A stretch of 64,000 nucleotides of DNA from Eopsaltria australis (taxonomy: Eukaryota; Chordata; Aves; Passeriformes; Petroicidae), in assembly GCA_034509425.1 (NCBI GenBank), contig JAVTVJ010000011.1, positions 5,618,501 through 5,682,500 of the forward strand, written 5' to 3'. Below are positions 37,516 through 47,179 of the stretch, piece after piece; within the stretch, counting starts at the first letter, position 1, and every line of letters starts with the position of its first letter. Under the pieces are notes generated by a model. The model was not told the origin of the DNA. It did no database searches and saw only the letters and a list, made by a program, of their open reading frames with translations. Position numbers and translations under genes: made by a program.

Positions 37516-39867
37516 TGATCTGGAATTCAAAACAGGTTACCTAACTGTAGAAGGAAAATGAGACATTTTGGTAATTGTCAGGTTTATTTTGCCTGTTAAC
37601 TGTATTCTTTTAATGCAACTTGCAGGGTTAGATCTGCTGCAGAAGTCTACGGCAAAGCTACCTCCCTCTCAAAAACAACCAGGAGTTTTAGCTCCTGCAG
37701 TCAGTTATGAGTGCTTCTTCATGTCTGTGACTTCCTCTGCCCCCATGCAAAGGGGAAAAAATAGACTATGGCCAAGATTCTGCTCTCTGCTCTTGAGCTT
37801 TTCCCCTGTGGTTAGGAAGAGTTTGTAACAAACTGGCAGAACATTCTTGCTCCACTTCAAGTAGCTGTCCTGTTGTGAGAAAGTGCCATTGTACAAAAGA
37901 ACAGACAGAACTGGGATTCCTGGTTAATTTCCTTTTTCAGCTGGGGACATTAGAAGTCTGACAACATACAGAGTAAAAGAAAACAGGACACAGAGACATT
38001 TAAGTGCTCCTAACACTTGGACCAGAAGTAAAAATAAGCAACTAAAGCTTTCTATTTTTTTCTTCCAAATGAAACTACAGGTAATTTTTTTTAAAGTTAA
38101 CCTTTCTCATAATATCTGCTTCGTCAATGTATGACAAATTCTTTAAAATGCTTTCTTTATTGTAGATCACATACAGATTACTCAGTAACAAATTGCTGAT
38201 CAAATTTTATAACTATATTGGTCTTCTTGGAAGCAAAACTATAAAATAGCTACAGATTTTTAAAAAATGGAATAAGCAATCCTGCTGAACAGGATACCAA
38301 GGTCTTTATGATGCAGTACCTGTTTCTGAGAGCAGTGAATGCACGTGTTTTGAATGGCCCCTCTGCTACTGCAGCTGCTTTCTTACAACTGGGATTTCAA
38401 CCCTTACGTTTATGTTAAGGTAAGATTAGCACTGGTATGTATTCCTCCTTCCCTCTTTTCCTCTTTCAACCATACAGGACTTTGAAGCCTCAAGCAATTG
38501 CAAGTCTAAAAACAAGGACTGAAATTCCTTCAACTTGCTATGAGAAACCTGAGACGTATCCATTGCCTCTTCTCTGAACAACTGAAAAAGCACAATAAAT
38601 TCCCAACCCTGCTTTCAGCCTTTGCCCGAGGAGCTCTAGGAGCAGCTGAAGCAAGTCTGCAAGCTGCAAAGTAAACCTGCAAGCAAAGAGTACCCAGTGT
38701 GCTTGACAAGAAGTCAGAGTCACATTCAACATCTCTATTAGTATTTACATCCACATCATGCATCCACATTTATATATAAAGTGTCCCCATACTTTTAATT
38801 ACTTCCAGCATGACTACAATTGCTGCTAATCAAAGTTAAGGAAAAACAGACTTCAGATGAATGTACAACACAGTTCACACAGCTCTGTAAGGTTCTGCTG
38901 TGTTTAAGGCAGACTGGTTATTTGTACCAAACGGTGTCAGATAACCCTTAATTTTGTGAAGTGGCCAATAAGATAGCACTAAAGCCAGTACCTATTATAA
39001 TAACCTGTAACCTTAAACTGGAGCTGTAATGAGTTTGTTTGGAGGTCAAAAGAGTGTGGTGTTGTTTTTTTAATTACCACAATTCACTGTGAACAAAGGA
39101 GTCAGAGCTAATTTTAATTTTGCCCATTTGGGAAGTGAGAGTAAACTGATACCAGCAATTCAAGTGTTTTTTCCAACTCTACCCATGAAGTCCATCAAAA
39201 GTAAATTAGAGGAAAGCAATCCAGAGCAGTATTTCCTGCCTTTTGAAAGGTCAGCCCAGACCATGCGAATATTTAGTTATCTTCAAAAATGGTGACCTGG
39301 ATCTTGGACTTCAAAGGTTAGTATGACTGTGTATTCAAAGGACTATATAATCTCAATGAATGTTTGTAATGAATGTTGAACCTCTATTACGTTTGTTTCA
39401 AAAACCTTCTAAGCACACAAAACTGCATCACCAAAAATCCATGTAGACCTCAGTGGCTATTGTTAAATATCTTTATCTTCAGTACTCATGGAAAAACTGA
39501 GAGAAGGTCTGTTCCAAAATACAGTGGAGGACACTGAAGAGCATTTACAAACACAGAAACCAGATGTGATTTTTCCTCTGAGGCTATATAAGAGGTAAGA
39601 ATTCCTTCATCAAATTACCAAAAACATCTCCTGGACCTCTAGCTTTAGTGCTTAAAAGAGAAGCTTCACTTATCAATGGAGCATCCACACAGCATTTTCT
39701 GGGAGACTTCATTAAAGGAAGCATATGAGGAAGAATAGGCTGTGAAATAATGACCTGAGGCTTGTTTTGTTTCAAATACTTGTAACCTCAGCATATTTGG
39801 TCATCCACACCCAAAATATACACCTATATCTGTGCTAATTGGTTGTCCCTTAAGGCTGTTTTCACCT
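37516..39867. other. Non-coding interval before ERV-2
   Basis: No gene or clear repeat recognised. Confidence 0.5.
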
Positions 39868-40852
39868 TGTTGAAGGTTGGATCTAGTTCTTTTCCTCAGG
39901 AATTTTTCTCCCATGGATTGCTAGGACACAAATGACTGGGTACTTAAGAGAAACAAAGCACAAGGCTGTAGCCTTTCTCCTTGGCAGGGTGGGGCAAAAT
40001 TGCCCCTCATGGAAGCAGAGCCTGGTAACGCGAGATTTGGAGAGACTGAAAAGCAAGGGCAGGGGGGAGGTCACACTCTCTTGCTCGGGACCCTCGGAGC
40101 TGGACGGTCGGAGCTGCTGTCTGCTGAACCCATGGCCCCTGAGAAGCCAGCACGGAGCTGCCGGTCTGTCTGCTGTGAGTCTTTTCCTCTCTGCCCCATC
40201 GGGAGCTGCCTGCCACCAGCCTGTCTCTCCCCCGCTCCTCCACACCACTCCAAGTTTTTCGCTACGTTGTAGCAGGGCTCCCCCTGCACGTTGCGACCTC
40301 TTGCCGTCCCAACTCCCTGTGTCCGGGGATCCTACTGCGTCACCGACACCAGCTGCCCCCCCGAGGGTCTGTGGAACAAAGGCTCTCCTCCATCCTTCCC
40401 TGCCATGGGCAGCCGCCATTGCCGTGTGCTACCTGAGCTCACGCTGGAGCACCCCCTGCAGCCACTGGAAAATCATCACACCCAGAGCGCCCCCTGCAGC
40501 CACCGGGGAATCATCACACCCAGAGCGCCCCTGCAGCCGCGAAGGAACCACTGCACCAAGAGCACCCCCTGCAGGCTGTGACTGGAACTGCACCAAAGGA
40601 AAAAGGTGCCTGAAGCCAAGCAGGCTGCCACTGGGTTTCTGGTTCTGTTTGTTAGTTAACGTCATAGTTGTTGTTATTTGTTAGCATTGTTTCAGATATT
40701 AGTAAAGAACTGTGATTCCTATTCCCATATCTTTGCCTGAGAGCCTCTTAATTTCAAATTTATAATAATTCAGAGGCAGAGGGGTTACAGTTTCCCATTC
40801 TAAGGGAGGCTCCTGCCTTCCTTAACAGACACCTGTCCTTCAAACCAAGACA
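39868..40852 (+). repeat. 5' LTR of ERV-2
   Basis: Begins TGTTGAAGGTTGG and ends CCAAGACA, 985 bp. It matches the 3' LTR along its length with roughly 4 percent substitutions in the first 340 bases, by hand count, plus small indels. It is about 95 bp longer, mainly because a 37-38-bp internal repeat is present three times rather than once (40450-40580). I see no canonical TATA or AATAAA; AGTAAA near 40701 may serve for polyadenylation. A 250-codon open frame across the LTR has no known domain and is probably chance. Confidence 0.93.
40450..40580 (+). repeat. 37-38-bp tandem repeat in the 5' LTR
   Basis: Three units each starting C(A/G)CCCC and CTGCAG, followed by a partial fourth. The 3' LTR has one unit plus the partial one near 46852-46908, so copy number changed after insertion or came from a different parent LTR. 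Confidence 0.85.
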
Positions 40853-40857
40853 GATTT

Positions 40858-40876
40858 TGGCGCCCAACGGTGGGGC
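40858..40876 (+). promoter_or_regulatory. Primer binding site, lysine tRNA type
   Basis: Reads TGGCGCCCAACGGTGGGGC five bases after the LTR. It fits the Lys1,2-type site with one extra G and matches the ERV-1 site otherwise. Confidence 0.85.
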
Positions 40877-40964
40877 ACGAGGGCATCGAGTGGAAAAAGG
40901 ATAACAGATCTTGAGTAACGCAGTTTTTTGTGTGCTGGATATAGTAACCTCATTAGGTTGCACC

Positions 40965-42017
40965 ATGTGGTCTAGCTTATCCCAGTTCGTATGGCAAGTG
41001 GTCACAGCGGTCTCTCTCCCATTTGAAGCACTGTATCTAAACATGGGCCCTATAACTAAGGCTACAGTGGCTGTTATACAGTTTGTGTCATGGGTCGATA
41101 AGGTGAGGAATTCATGGATTTTCAACTTCCTCTGGAAGGCAGGCATGTGGATTCACAGCTACCACACACTAATGACATGTTTTCAGTGTTACTTTAATAA
41201 TGGTACCTACTGTGAGGAAGTGACACCAAAAGAAATGTTCTCACAACCCTTCACCCAGCTCTTTGGGCCTATCCCGCCAATCTTTGAGGGGTTCAAATCT
41301 TCTCTAGATGCTAATGATACCATACAGTGGCTGGTGTTGCTGATAGGCCTGCTCTATTTAGCATTCAGGGATAAGGGGGCTCTGACTTGGATAGCCACTC
41401 TGACATCTACCCCAGACAAGAGGGATGGGGCCCCAGAACCTGACATGGCCCCAAAGACTAGGGATGCTGCCACAGAAACTGACCTGGCCCTGGAAACTAG
41501 GGATGCTGCCACAGAACCTGACATTGCCCCAGAGACTAGGGATGTAGCCACAGAACCTGACACGGCCCCAGAAACTAGGGATGCTGCCACAGAACCTGAC
41601 ACGGCCCCAGAAACTAGGGACACCATCCCAGAACCTGACATTGCCCCAGACAGTAGGGATGTTGCTACAGAGTCTGACCCGGCCCCACAGCCCACCTCAG
41701 AAACAACCCACCCGGATTGGGTGGGAGTCCTGGTGAAAGAGATACGCGAGATGGGTCAAATGCTGAAGGAATACACTTGCCCAGCTGGTGGGAAACCCTT
41801 CCCCTACCCCAAAGAGGGAGAGTCTAATGAGGCAGCAGAGGAACCCAGGGACACTATCACCGCTCAGGCTTCAGTCAGATCAGAGGGGCAGCCACAGCCA
41901 GTAGCAGTTGCCCCTGTGAAAAAGAGGAAGACTAAGGTCAAACCAGAGCAGCCAGTGAGTAATGATGGGGAAGCAATGGGGGAAGCCCTCTCAAACAGTA
42001 GGGAGGCCAAGGATTGA
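40965..42017 (+). pseudogene. gag: ERV-2 gag, membrane-type N-terminal part with repeats
   Basis: I start at the ATG at 40965 (context CACCATGTGG); the frame also runs back to a TTG at 40911. It gives 350 residues. Hydrophobic stretches lie at about residues 8-25, 33-44 and 120-134. The last follows SLDANDT (113-119), matching SLDAKDT in ERV-1. Next come seven 13-residue acidic repeats (41421-41693), the shared motif MGQMLKEY, and a basic KKRKTK motif, then a stop at 42015-42017. By comparison with ERV-1 the polyprotein should continue into the capsid-like part, so the stop reflects a frameshift near 42010. Membrane association is inferred from hydrophobicity only. Confidence 0.72.
41421..41693 (+). 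repeat. 39-bp tandem repeats in ERV-2 gag
   Basis: Seven in-frame units of 39 bp, each coding a 13-residue acidic, proline-containing repeat of the type RDAATEPDTAPET. ERV-1 lacks this array and has a 27-bp one at another place in gag. Confidence 0.92.
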
Positions 42018-42995
42018 AATCACTACTGAGTCCCTGGGGTATGACAGTCTCCGTAATCTACGAAAAGACATTGTGCGACGGGGTCGTGAGCCTTTTACAA
42101 CCTGGTTACTTCGGGTCTGAGGACCTTATGGGTATGGGCGTGCAGCTGGATAGTATTGAGGCAAGGCAGCTGGGACCCTTGTCCCAGGACTCAGGGGTTG
42201 ATCAGGTATTCGGAAGAGATGACGGGCCCCTGTCTCTCTGGGAACGGCTTTTAATAAGTGTAAGAGAGAGGTTTGTCAACAGGGAGAGAATGCAGGAATA
42301 TCATCATAGAAGACCATGGAAGACCCTTGAGGAGGGAATCCAACAGCTGAGGGAGGTGGCAATATTGGAGGTACTCTTTGGGAGGGATGGACAACATGAT
42401 AACGACCCCGACAAGGTCAAGTGTACAGGGCAAATGTTGTGGAACCTGGCAAAGCTAGGGCCCTCCCAATACACCATCTTCATTGCAACAATTAATGCTG
42501 ATGACAACCGAGAGACAGTGGGCTCCATAGCCACCAAACTCAGGAATTATGATAGTATGATCAGTGGCCCAATGCAGGCTCAGGTCTCTGCTGTGGTCAA
42601 AGACCTCAAAGAGGAGATGATGAGGGAGGTGAGGGAGGAGATGAGGTTGATGAGTGCAGCACCAGTGCGAGTCACAAGCCCCAAAGTCAGAGCCCAGCGC
42701 CCCCCAGCCAGGGAGAGAGGGTACACCCCACGATCTGAGCTGTGGTTCTTCCTGTGTGATCATAGGAGAAGACATGAGGAAGTGGGATAGAAAACCCACT
42801 GCTACCCTGGCAGCACGGGTACAGCAACTCAAGGAGGGAAATACTAACCGAGGCGGGGGGTCTACTAAAGTGAAGGTAGCCTCAGCCTCCCGTGACCGAG
42901 ATGCCAGATATTACAGAAGAGAGGACGATCTCTTAGATCCCCTCGAGGGGACCTCTACCATGTACGCCCAAGAAAGACAGGACAACCAGAGCTAG
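42013..42995 (+). pseudogene. gag: ERV-2 gag, capsid-like and C-terminal part
   Basis: Homologous to the ERV-1 capsid-like region but spread over three frames. A first block runs to a TGA near 42117 (LRNLRKD and TTWLLRV). The main block runs in another frame to 42790 (WKTLEEGIQQLREV, NLAKLGP, ETV...KLRNY, then a KEEMMREVREEM helix). The last block runs to the UAG at 42993-42995 (MRKWDRKP to MYAQERQDNQS). The shift before the last block is a one-base gain near 42768 relative to ERV-1. No CCHC zinc knuckle is seen; a basic, proline-rich stretch (RAQRPPARERG) sits where one would be expected. Confidence 0.78.
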
Positions 42996-43070
42996 AGGGG
43001 CCCTGCCTCTAGCCAGGAAGAGGCACGGGAAAACCGGGTCTTTTGGACAGTGTGGATCCGATGGCCTGGC
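42993..43070 (+). promoter_or_regulatory. Candidate UAG readthrough signal, ERV-2 gag-pol junction
   Basis: UAG (42993-42995) lies in frame between gag and protease. Eight bases later TGCCTCT (43004-43010) can pair with AGAGGCA (43019-43025). The loop bases GCCAGG (43012-43017) can pair with CCTGGC at 43065-43070. The hairpin matches ERV-1, and one base pair differs in a compensatory way (C-G there, T-A here at 43010/43019). Inferred by eye; no folding was computed. Confidence 0.5.
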
Positions 43071-43832
43071 ACATCAGAACCACAAAAATATGAAGCGTTA
43101 GTTGATACTGGTGCGCAGTGTACCTTAATACCATCGAGACATGTGGGGACAGAACCTGTTTCTATTGCCGGGGTGACAGGGGGATCACAGCAATTAACTT
43201 TGTTGGAAGCCGAGGTGAGCCTGACCGGGAAGGAGTGGCAGAAACACCCCATTGTGACTGGTCCAGAGGCCCCATGTATTCTGGGCATAGACTTCCTCCG
43301 GAATGGCTACTACAAAGACCCAAAGGGACTCAGGTGGGCTTTCGGAATAGCGGCTGTGGAGGCAGAGGGCATCAGGCAACTGAACACCTTGCCTGGACTA
43401 TCGGAAAATCCAAATGCGGTGGGACTCCTGAGAGTAAAAGAGCAACAAGTGCCAATTGCCACCTCGACAGTGCACCGCCGGCAGTACCGGACAAATCGAG
43501 ACGCCGTGATCCCCATCCACAAGATGATCCGCGACCTGGAAAGCCAAGGAGTGGTCAGTAAAGCCCACTCACCCTTCAACAGCCCCATCTGGCCTGTGCA
43601 CAAGTCTGACGGGGAATGGAGATTGACTGTAGACTATCGTGGCTTGAATGAAGTGATTCCACCATTGAGTGCTGCTGTACCAGACATGCTGGAGCTCCAG
43701 TACGAGCTGGAGTCCAAGGCAGCAAAGTGGTATGCCACCATTGACATTGCCAATGCGTTCTTCTCCATCCCTCTGGCAGCGGAGTGCAGGCCTCAGTTCG
43801 CCTTCACCTGGAGGGGTGTGCAATATACCTGA
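42996..43832 (+). pseudogene. pol: ERV-2 pol: protease and N-terminal reverse transcriptase
   Basis: In frame after the UAG. The protease active-site DTGA is at 43104-43115, and GIDFL follows. Reverse transcriptase starts with the PFNSPIWPV and LTVDYR blocks and stops at TGA 43830-43832, where ERV-1 has TGG within YTWNRLPQG. About 200 bp of the protease differ from ERV-1 at roughly 13 percent of positions, mostly in third codon positions, by hand count. Confidence 0.9.
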
Positions 43833-44758
43833 AATCGGTTACCCCAGGGGTGGAGGCACAGCCCCACGATCTGCCATGGACTGATCCAGGCTGCACTGGA
43901 AAAGGGTGAGGCTCCAGAGCATCTCCAATACATCGATGACATCATTGTGTGGGGGAACACGGCAGCAGAGGTATTTGAGAAAGGAGAGAAGATCATCATG
44001 ATCCTCCTGGAAGCCGGTTTTGCCATCAAGAAAAGCAAAGTCAAGGGACCTGCTCGAGAGATCCAGTTCTTGAGGGGTAAAATGGCAAGATGGACGGCGC
44101 CAGATTCCCACGGAGGTCATCAATAAGATCACTGCGATGTCTCCGCCGACTAACAAAAAAGGAAACTCAAGCTTTCCTAGGGGCCATAGGCTTTTGGAGG
44201 ATGCACATTCCAGAGTACAGCCAGATTGTGAGCCCTCTCTACCTGGTCACCCGCAAAAAGAACGATTTTCACTGGGGCCCTGAACAGCAACAAGCATTTG
44301 CCCAGATCAAGCAGGAGATTGCTCATGCAGTAGCGCTTGGCCCAGTAAGGACGGGACCAGAGGTGAGGAATGTGCTTTACTCTGCAGCCGGGAACAAGGG
44401 CTTGTCCTGGAGCCTTTGGCAGAAGGTGCCTGGAGAGACTCGAGGCCGACCGCTGGGATTCTGGAGCCGGAGCTACAGAGGGTCCGAAGCCAACTACACC
44501 CCCACAGAGAAGGAAATCTTGGCCGCCTATGAAGGAGTTCAAGCCACCTCAGAAGTAATTGGCACTGAAGCACAACTCCTCCTGGCACCTCGACTACCAG
44601 TGCTGGGGTGGATGTTTAAAGGAAAGGCTCCCTCTACCCACCACGCCACCGATGCCACATGGAGTAAGTGGATCGCACTTATCACACAGCGCGCCCGCAT
44701 TGGAAATCCGAACCGCCCTGGGATCCTAGAAATAATTATCGAACTGGCCAGAAGGTGA
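43833..44758 (+). pseudogene. pol: ERV-2 pol: rest of reverse transcriptase and connection
   Basis: After the nonsense codon the same frame continues through LPQGWRHSPT and the catalytic YIDD (43929-43940) to a one-base gain near 44073. A second one-base gain in an A-run near 44155 shifts it again, after which KKETQAFLGAIGFWRMHIPEY and the connection domain are open until 44758. A further one-base gain near 44720 means the last codons before that stop are already out of frame. The region is clearly homologous to ERV-1 but cannot yield a whole enzyme. Confidence 0.88.
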
Positions 44759-45125
44759 GAGTTTTGGTCTCACTGATGAAGAGGAGCAAGAACAAGTGAC
44801 CCGGGCTGAGGAGGCTCCACCATATAATCAACTGCTAGATGAAGAAAAGTGCTACGCCCTTTTCACTGATGGTTCCTGTCGCATCATAGGGAGGAACCGG
44901 AAGTGGAAAGCAGCTGTGTGGAGCCCCACACGACAAGTTGCAGAAGCCACTGAAGGAGAAGGTGGGTCGAGCCAATTTGCTGAACTCAAAGCTGTTCAGC
45001 TGGCCCTGGACATTGCTGAGAGAGAGAAGTGGCCAAAGCTCTATCTCTACACTGATTCGTGGATTGGTAGCCAATGCTCTATGGGGTTGGCTGGAAAGGT
45101 GGAAAAAGGCCAACTGGCAGCGTAG
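44722..45125 (+). pseudogene. pol: ERV-2 pol: RNase H
   Basis: The frame entered after the gain near 44720. It carries the RNase H acidic motifs TDGSC (Asp at 44868-44870), AELKAVQLAL and YTDSW, then shifts by one extra base near 45072 and stops at 45125. A GTG at 44796 could be read as a start, but this is an internal polyprotein block. RNase H would remove RNA from the RNA-DNA hybrid. Confidence 0.85.
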
Positions 45126-46181
45126 AGGAAAGCCAATCTGGGCAGCTGATGAATGGAAAGACATTGCCACTCGGGTAGAGAAGCTACCCGTAAAGGTCCG
45201 CCATGTAGACGCCCATGTCCCTAAGAGCCGAGCTAACGAAGAACACCAGAACAACAAGCAGGTAGATCACGCCGCAAAGATTGAGGTGGCACAGATAGAT
45301 TTAGACTGGCAACACAAAGGGGAGCTGTTCCTAGCCCGATGGGCCCATGATGCCTCAGGCCACCAGGGCAGAGATGCCACCTATAAGTGGGCACGAGACC
45401 GAGGGGTGGACCTAACCATGGACAGTATCTCCCAGGTGATCCATGATTGTGAGACGTGCGCTGCGATCAAACAGGCCAAGCGGGTAAAGCCTCTATGGTA
45501 TGGTGGACGCTGGTCCAAATACAAGTATGGAGAGGCTTGGCAGATTGATTACATCACATTGCCCCAGACCCGCCAAGGCAAGCGCTACGTTCTCACAATG
45601 GTGGAAGCCACCACAGGATGGCTGGAGACCTACCCTGTGCCTCATGCCACTGCCCGGAACACCATCCTGGGCCTCGAAAAACAAGTTCTTTGGAGACATG
45701 GTACCCCAGAGAGAATTGAATCCGACAATGGGACTCACTTCAAAAATAGCCTTATAAACACCTGGGCTAGGGAACATGGCATCGAGTGGGTGTACCATAT
45801 CCCTTATCATGCACCAGCAGCTGGGAAAGTTGAACGGTACAATGGCCTGCTCAAAACCACCTTGAAAGCACTGGGTGGGGGGACGTTCAAGAACTGGGAG
45901 ACTAATTTGGCAAAGGCCACATGGTTAGTGAACACCCGAGGTTCCTCCAGCCGGGCCGGGCCTGCCCACTCTGACCCCTTGCGAACAACAGATGGAGATA
46001 AAGTTCCAGTAGTACACATGAGAGGTATGCTGGGAAAGACTGTTTGAGTAAACTCTGCCTCAAGTAAAGACAATCCCATCCGGGGGTTGTCTTTGCTCAG
46101 GGACCGGGCTGCACCTGGTGGGTGATGCAAAGAGATGGAGAGACCCGATGCATACCTCAAGGAGATCTTGTTTTAGGGTGA
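45073..46181 (+). pseudogene. pol: ERV-2 pol: end of RNase H and integrase
   Basis: This frame continues RNase H (VRHVDAHVPK region) and enters integrase. It holds the HHCC domain (HDASGHQG, CETC) and the core with Asp 45547, Asp 45724 and Glu 45832, a D,D(35)E arrangement. It meets TGA at 46045-46047 where a tryptophan codon is expected (GKTV, stop, VNSASS). Beyond it the SH3-like C-terminal domain is recognisable after a probable one-base loss in the G-run near 46081. It includes GCTWWVMQ and CIPQGDLVLG and ends at TGA 46179-46181. No env or dUTPase follows. Confidence 0.9.
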
Positions 46182-46278
46182 ACTACTTATGACACTGCGC
46201 TTGTATCTGTATCTGCATGTATGTATATACCTCGAAAGTTTAAATTTGATGTAAGGTGTTTGCATGGGAAAAAAATTC

Positions 46279-46289
46279 GGGGTGGAGAA
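46279..46289 (+). promoter_or_regulatory. Polypurine tract before the 3' LTR
   Basis: GGGGTGGAGAA directly adjoins the TG of the 3' LTR. It is purine-rich apart from one T and lies at the site expected for plus-strand priming. An A-rich run lies just upstream. Confidence 0.7.
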
Positions 46290-47179
46290 TGTTGAAGGTT
46301 GGATCTAGTTCTTTTCCTCAGGAATTTTTCTCCCATGGGTTGCTAGGACACAAATGACTGGGTACTTAAGAGAAACAAAGCACAAGGCTAGAGCCTTTCT
46401 CCGTGGCAGGGTGGGGCAAAATTGCCCCTCACGGAAGCAGAGCCTGGTAACGGTAACGCGAGATTTGGAAGAGACTGAAAAGCAAGGGCAGAGGGAGGTC
46501 ACGCCCTCTTGCTCGGGACCCTCGGAGCTGGACGGTCGGCTGCTGTCTGCTGAACCCACGGCCCCTGAGAAGCCAGCGCGGAGCTGCCGGTCTGTCTGCT
46601 GTGAGTCTCTGCCCTCTGCCCCATCCGGAGCCGACCTGCCTGCCACCAGCCCGCTTTTTCTCCGCTACATTGTAGCGGGGTTTTTCCCTGCACGTGGAGA
46701 CCCCTTACCGTCCCAGCTCCCTGTGTCCCGGGATCCTGCTGTGGCACCACACCAGCTGCCCTCCCGAGGGTCTGTGAGCAAGGGCTCTCCTCCATCCCTC
46801 CGTGCTTCGGGCAGTCCGCCATTCGCCGTGTGCTACCTGAGCTCACGCCGGAGCGCCCCTGCAGCCACCGGGGAATCACCGCACCCAGAGCGCCCCTGCA
46901 GGCTGTGACTGGAACTGCACCAAAGGGAAAAGGTGCCTGAAGCCGAGCAGGCTGCCACTGGGTTTCTGGTTCTGTTTGCTGGTTAACGTTATAGTTGTTG
47001 TTATTTGTTATCCTTGTTTTAGATAGTAGTAAAGAACTGTTATTCCTATTCCCATATCTTTGCCTGAAAGCCTCTTGATTTCAAATTTATAATAATTCGG
47101 AGGGAGAGGGGTTACAGTTTCCCACCCCAAGGGAGGCTCCTGCCTTCCTTAACAGACACCTGTCCTTCAAACCAGGACA
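46290..47179 (+). repeat. 3' LTR of ERV-2
   Basis: Starts TGTTGAAGGTTGG and ends CCAGGACA, 890 bp. It is collinear with the 5' LTR but has one rather than three 37-38-bp units and several small indels (for example a six-base GTAACG duplication near 46450). AGTAAA occurs near 47028. Flanking bases do not form a duplication with the 5' side. Confidence 0.93.

Larger units (their letters stand above)
39868..47179 (+). mobile_element. ERV-2, complete but inactivated provirus
   Basis: The order is 5' LTR, lysine-type primer binding site, gag, in-frame UAG, protease, reverse transcriptase, RNase H, integrase, purine-rich tract and 3' LTR. Only about 110 bases separate the end of integrase from the 3' LTR, so there is no env. 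Compared with ERV-1 it carries single-base insertions near 42768, 44073, 44155, 44720 and 45072. It also has two TGG-to-TGA nonsense codons (43830-43832 and 46045-46047) and a probable one-base loss near 46081, and its gag frame shifts near 42010 and 42115. The bases flanking the LTRs (CACCT and ATCAT) do not match, so no target duplication is visible. Confidence 0.95.

Noticed and set aside
39932..40684. 250-codon open frame on the plus strand
   Set aside because: It lies wholly inside the ERV-2 5' LTR, has no known domain, and is not kept at full length in the 3' LTR.
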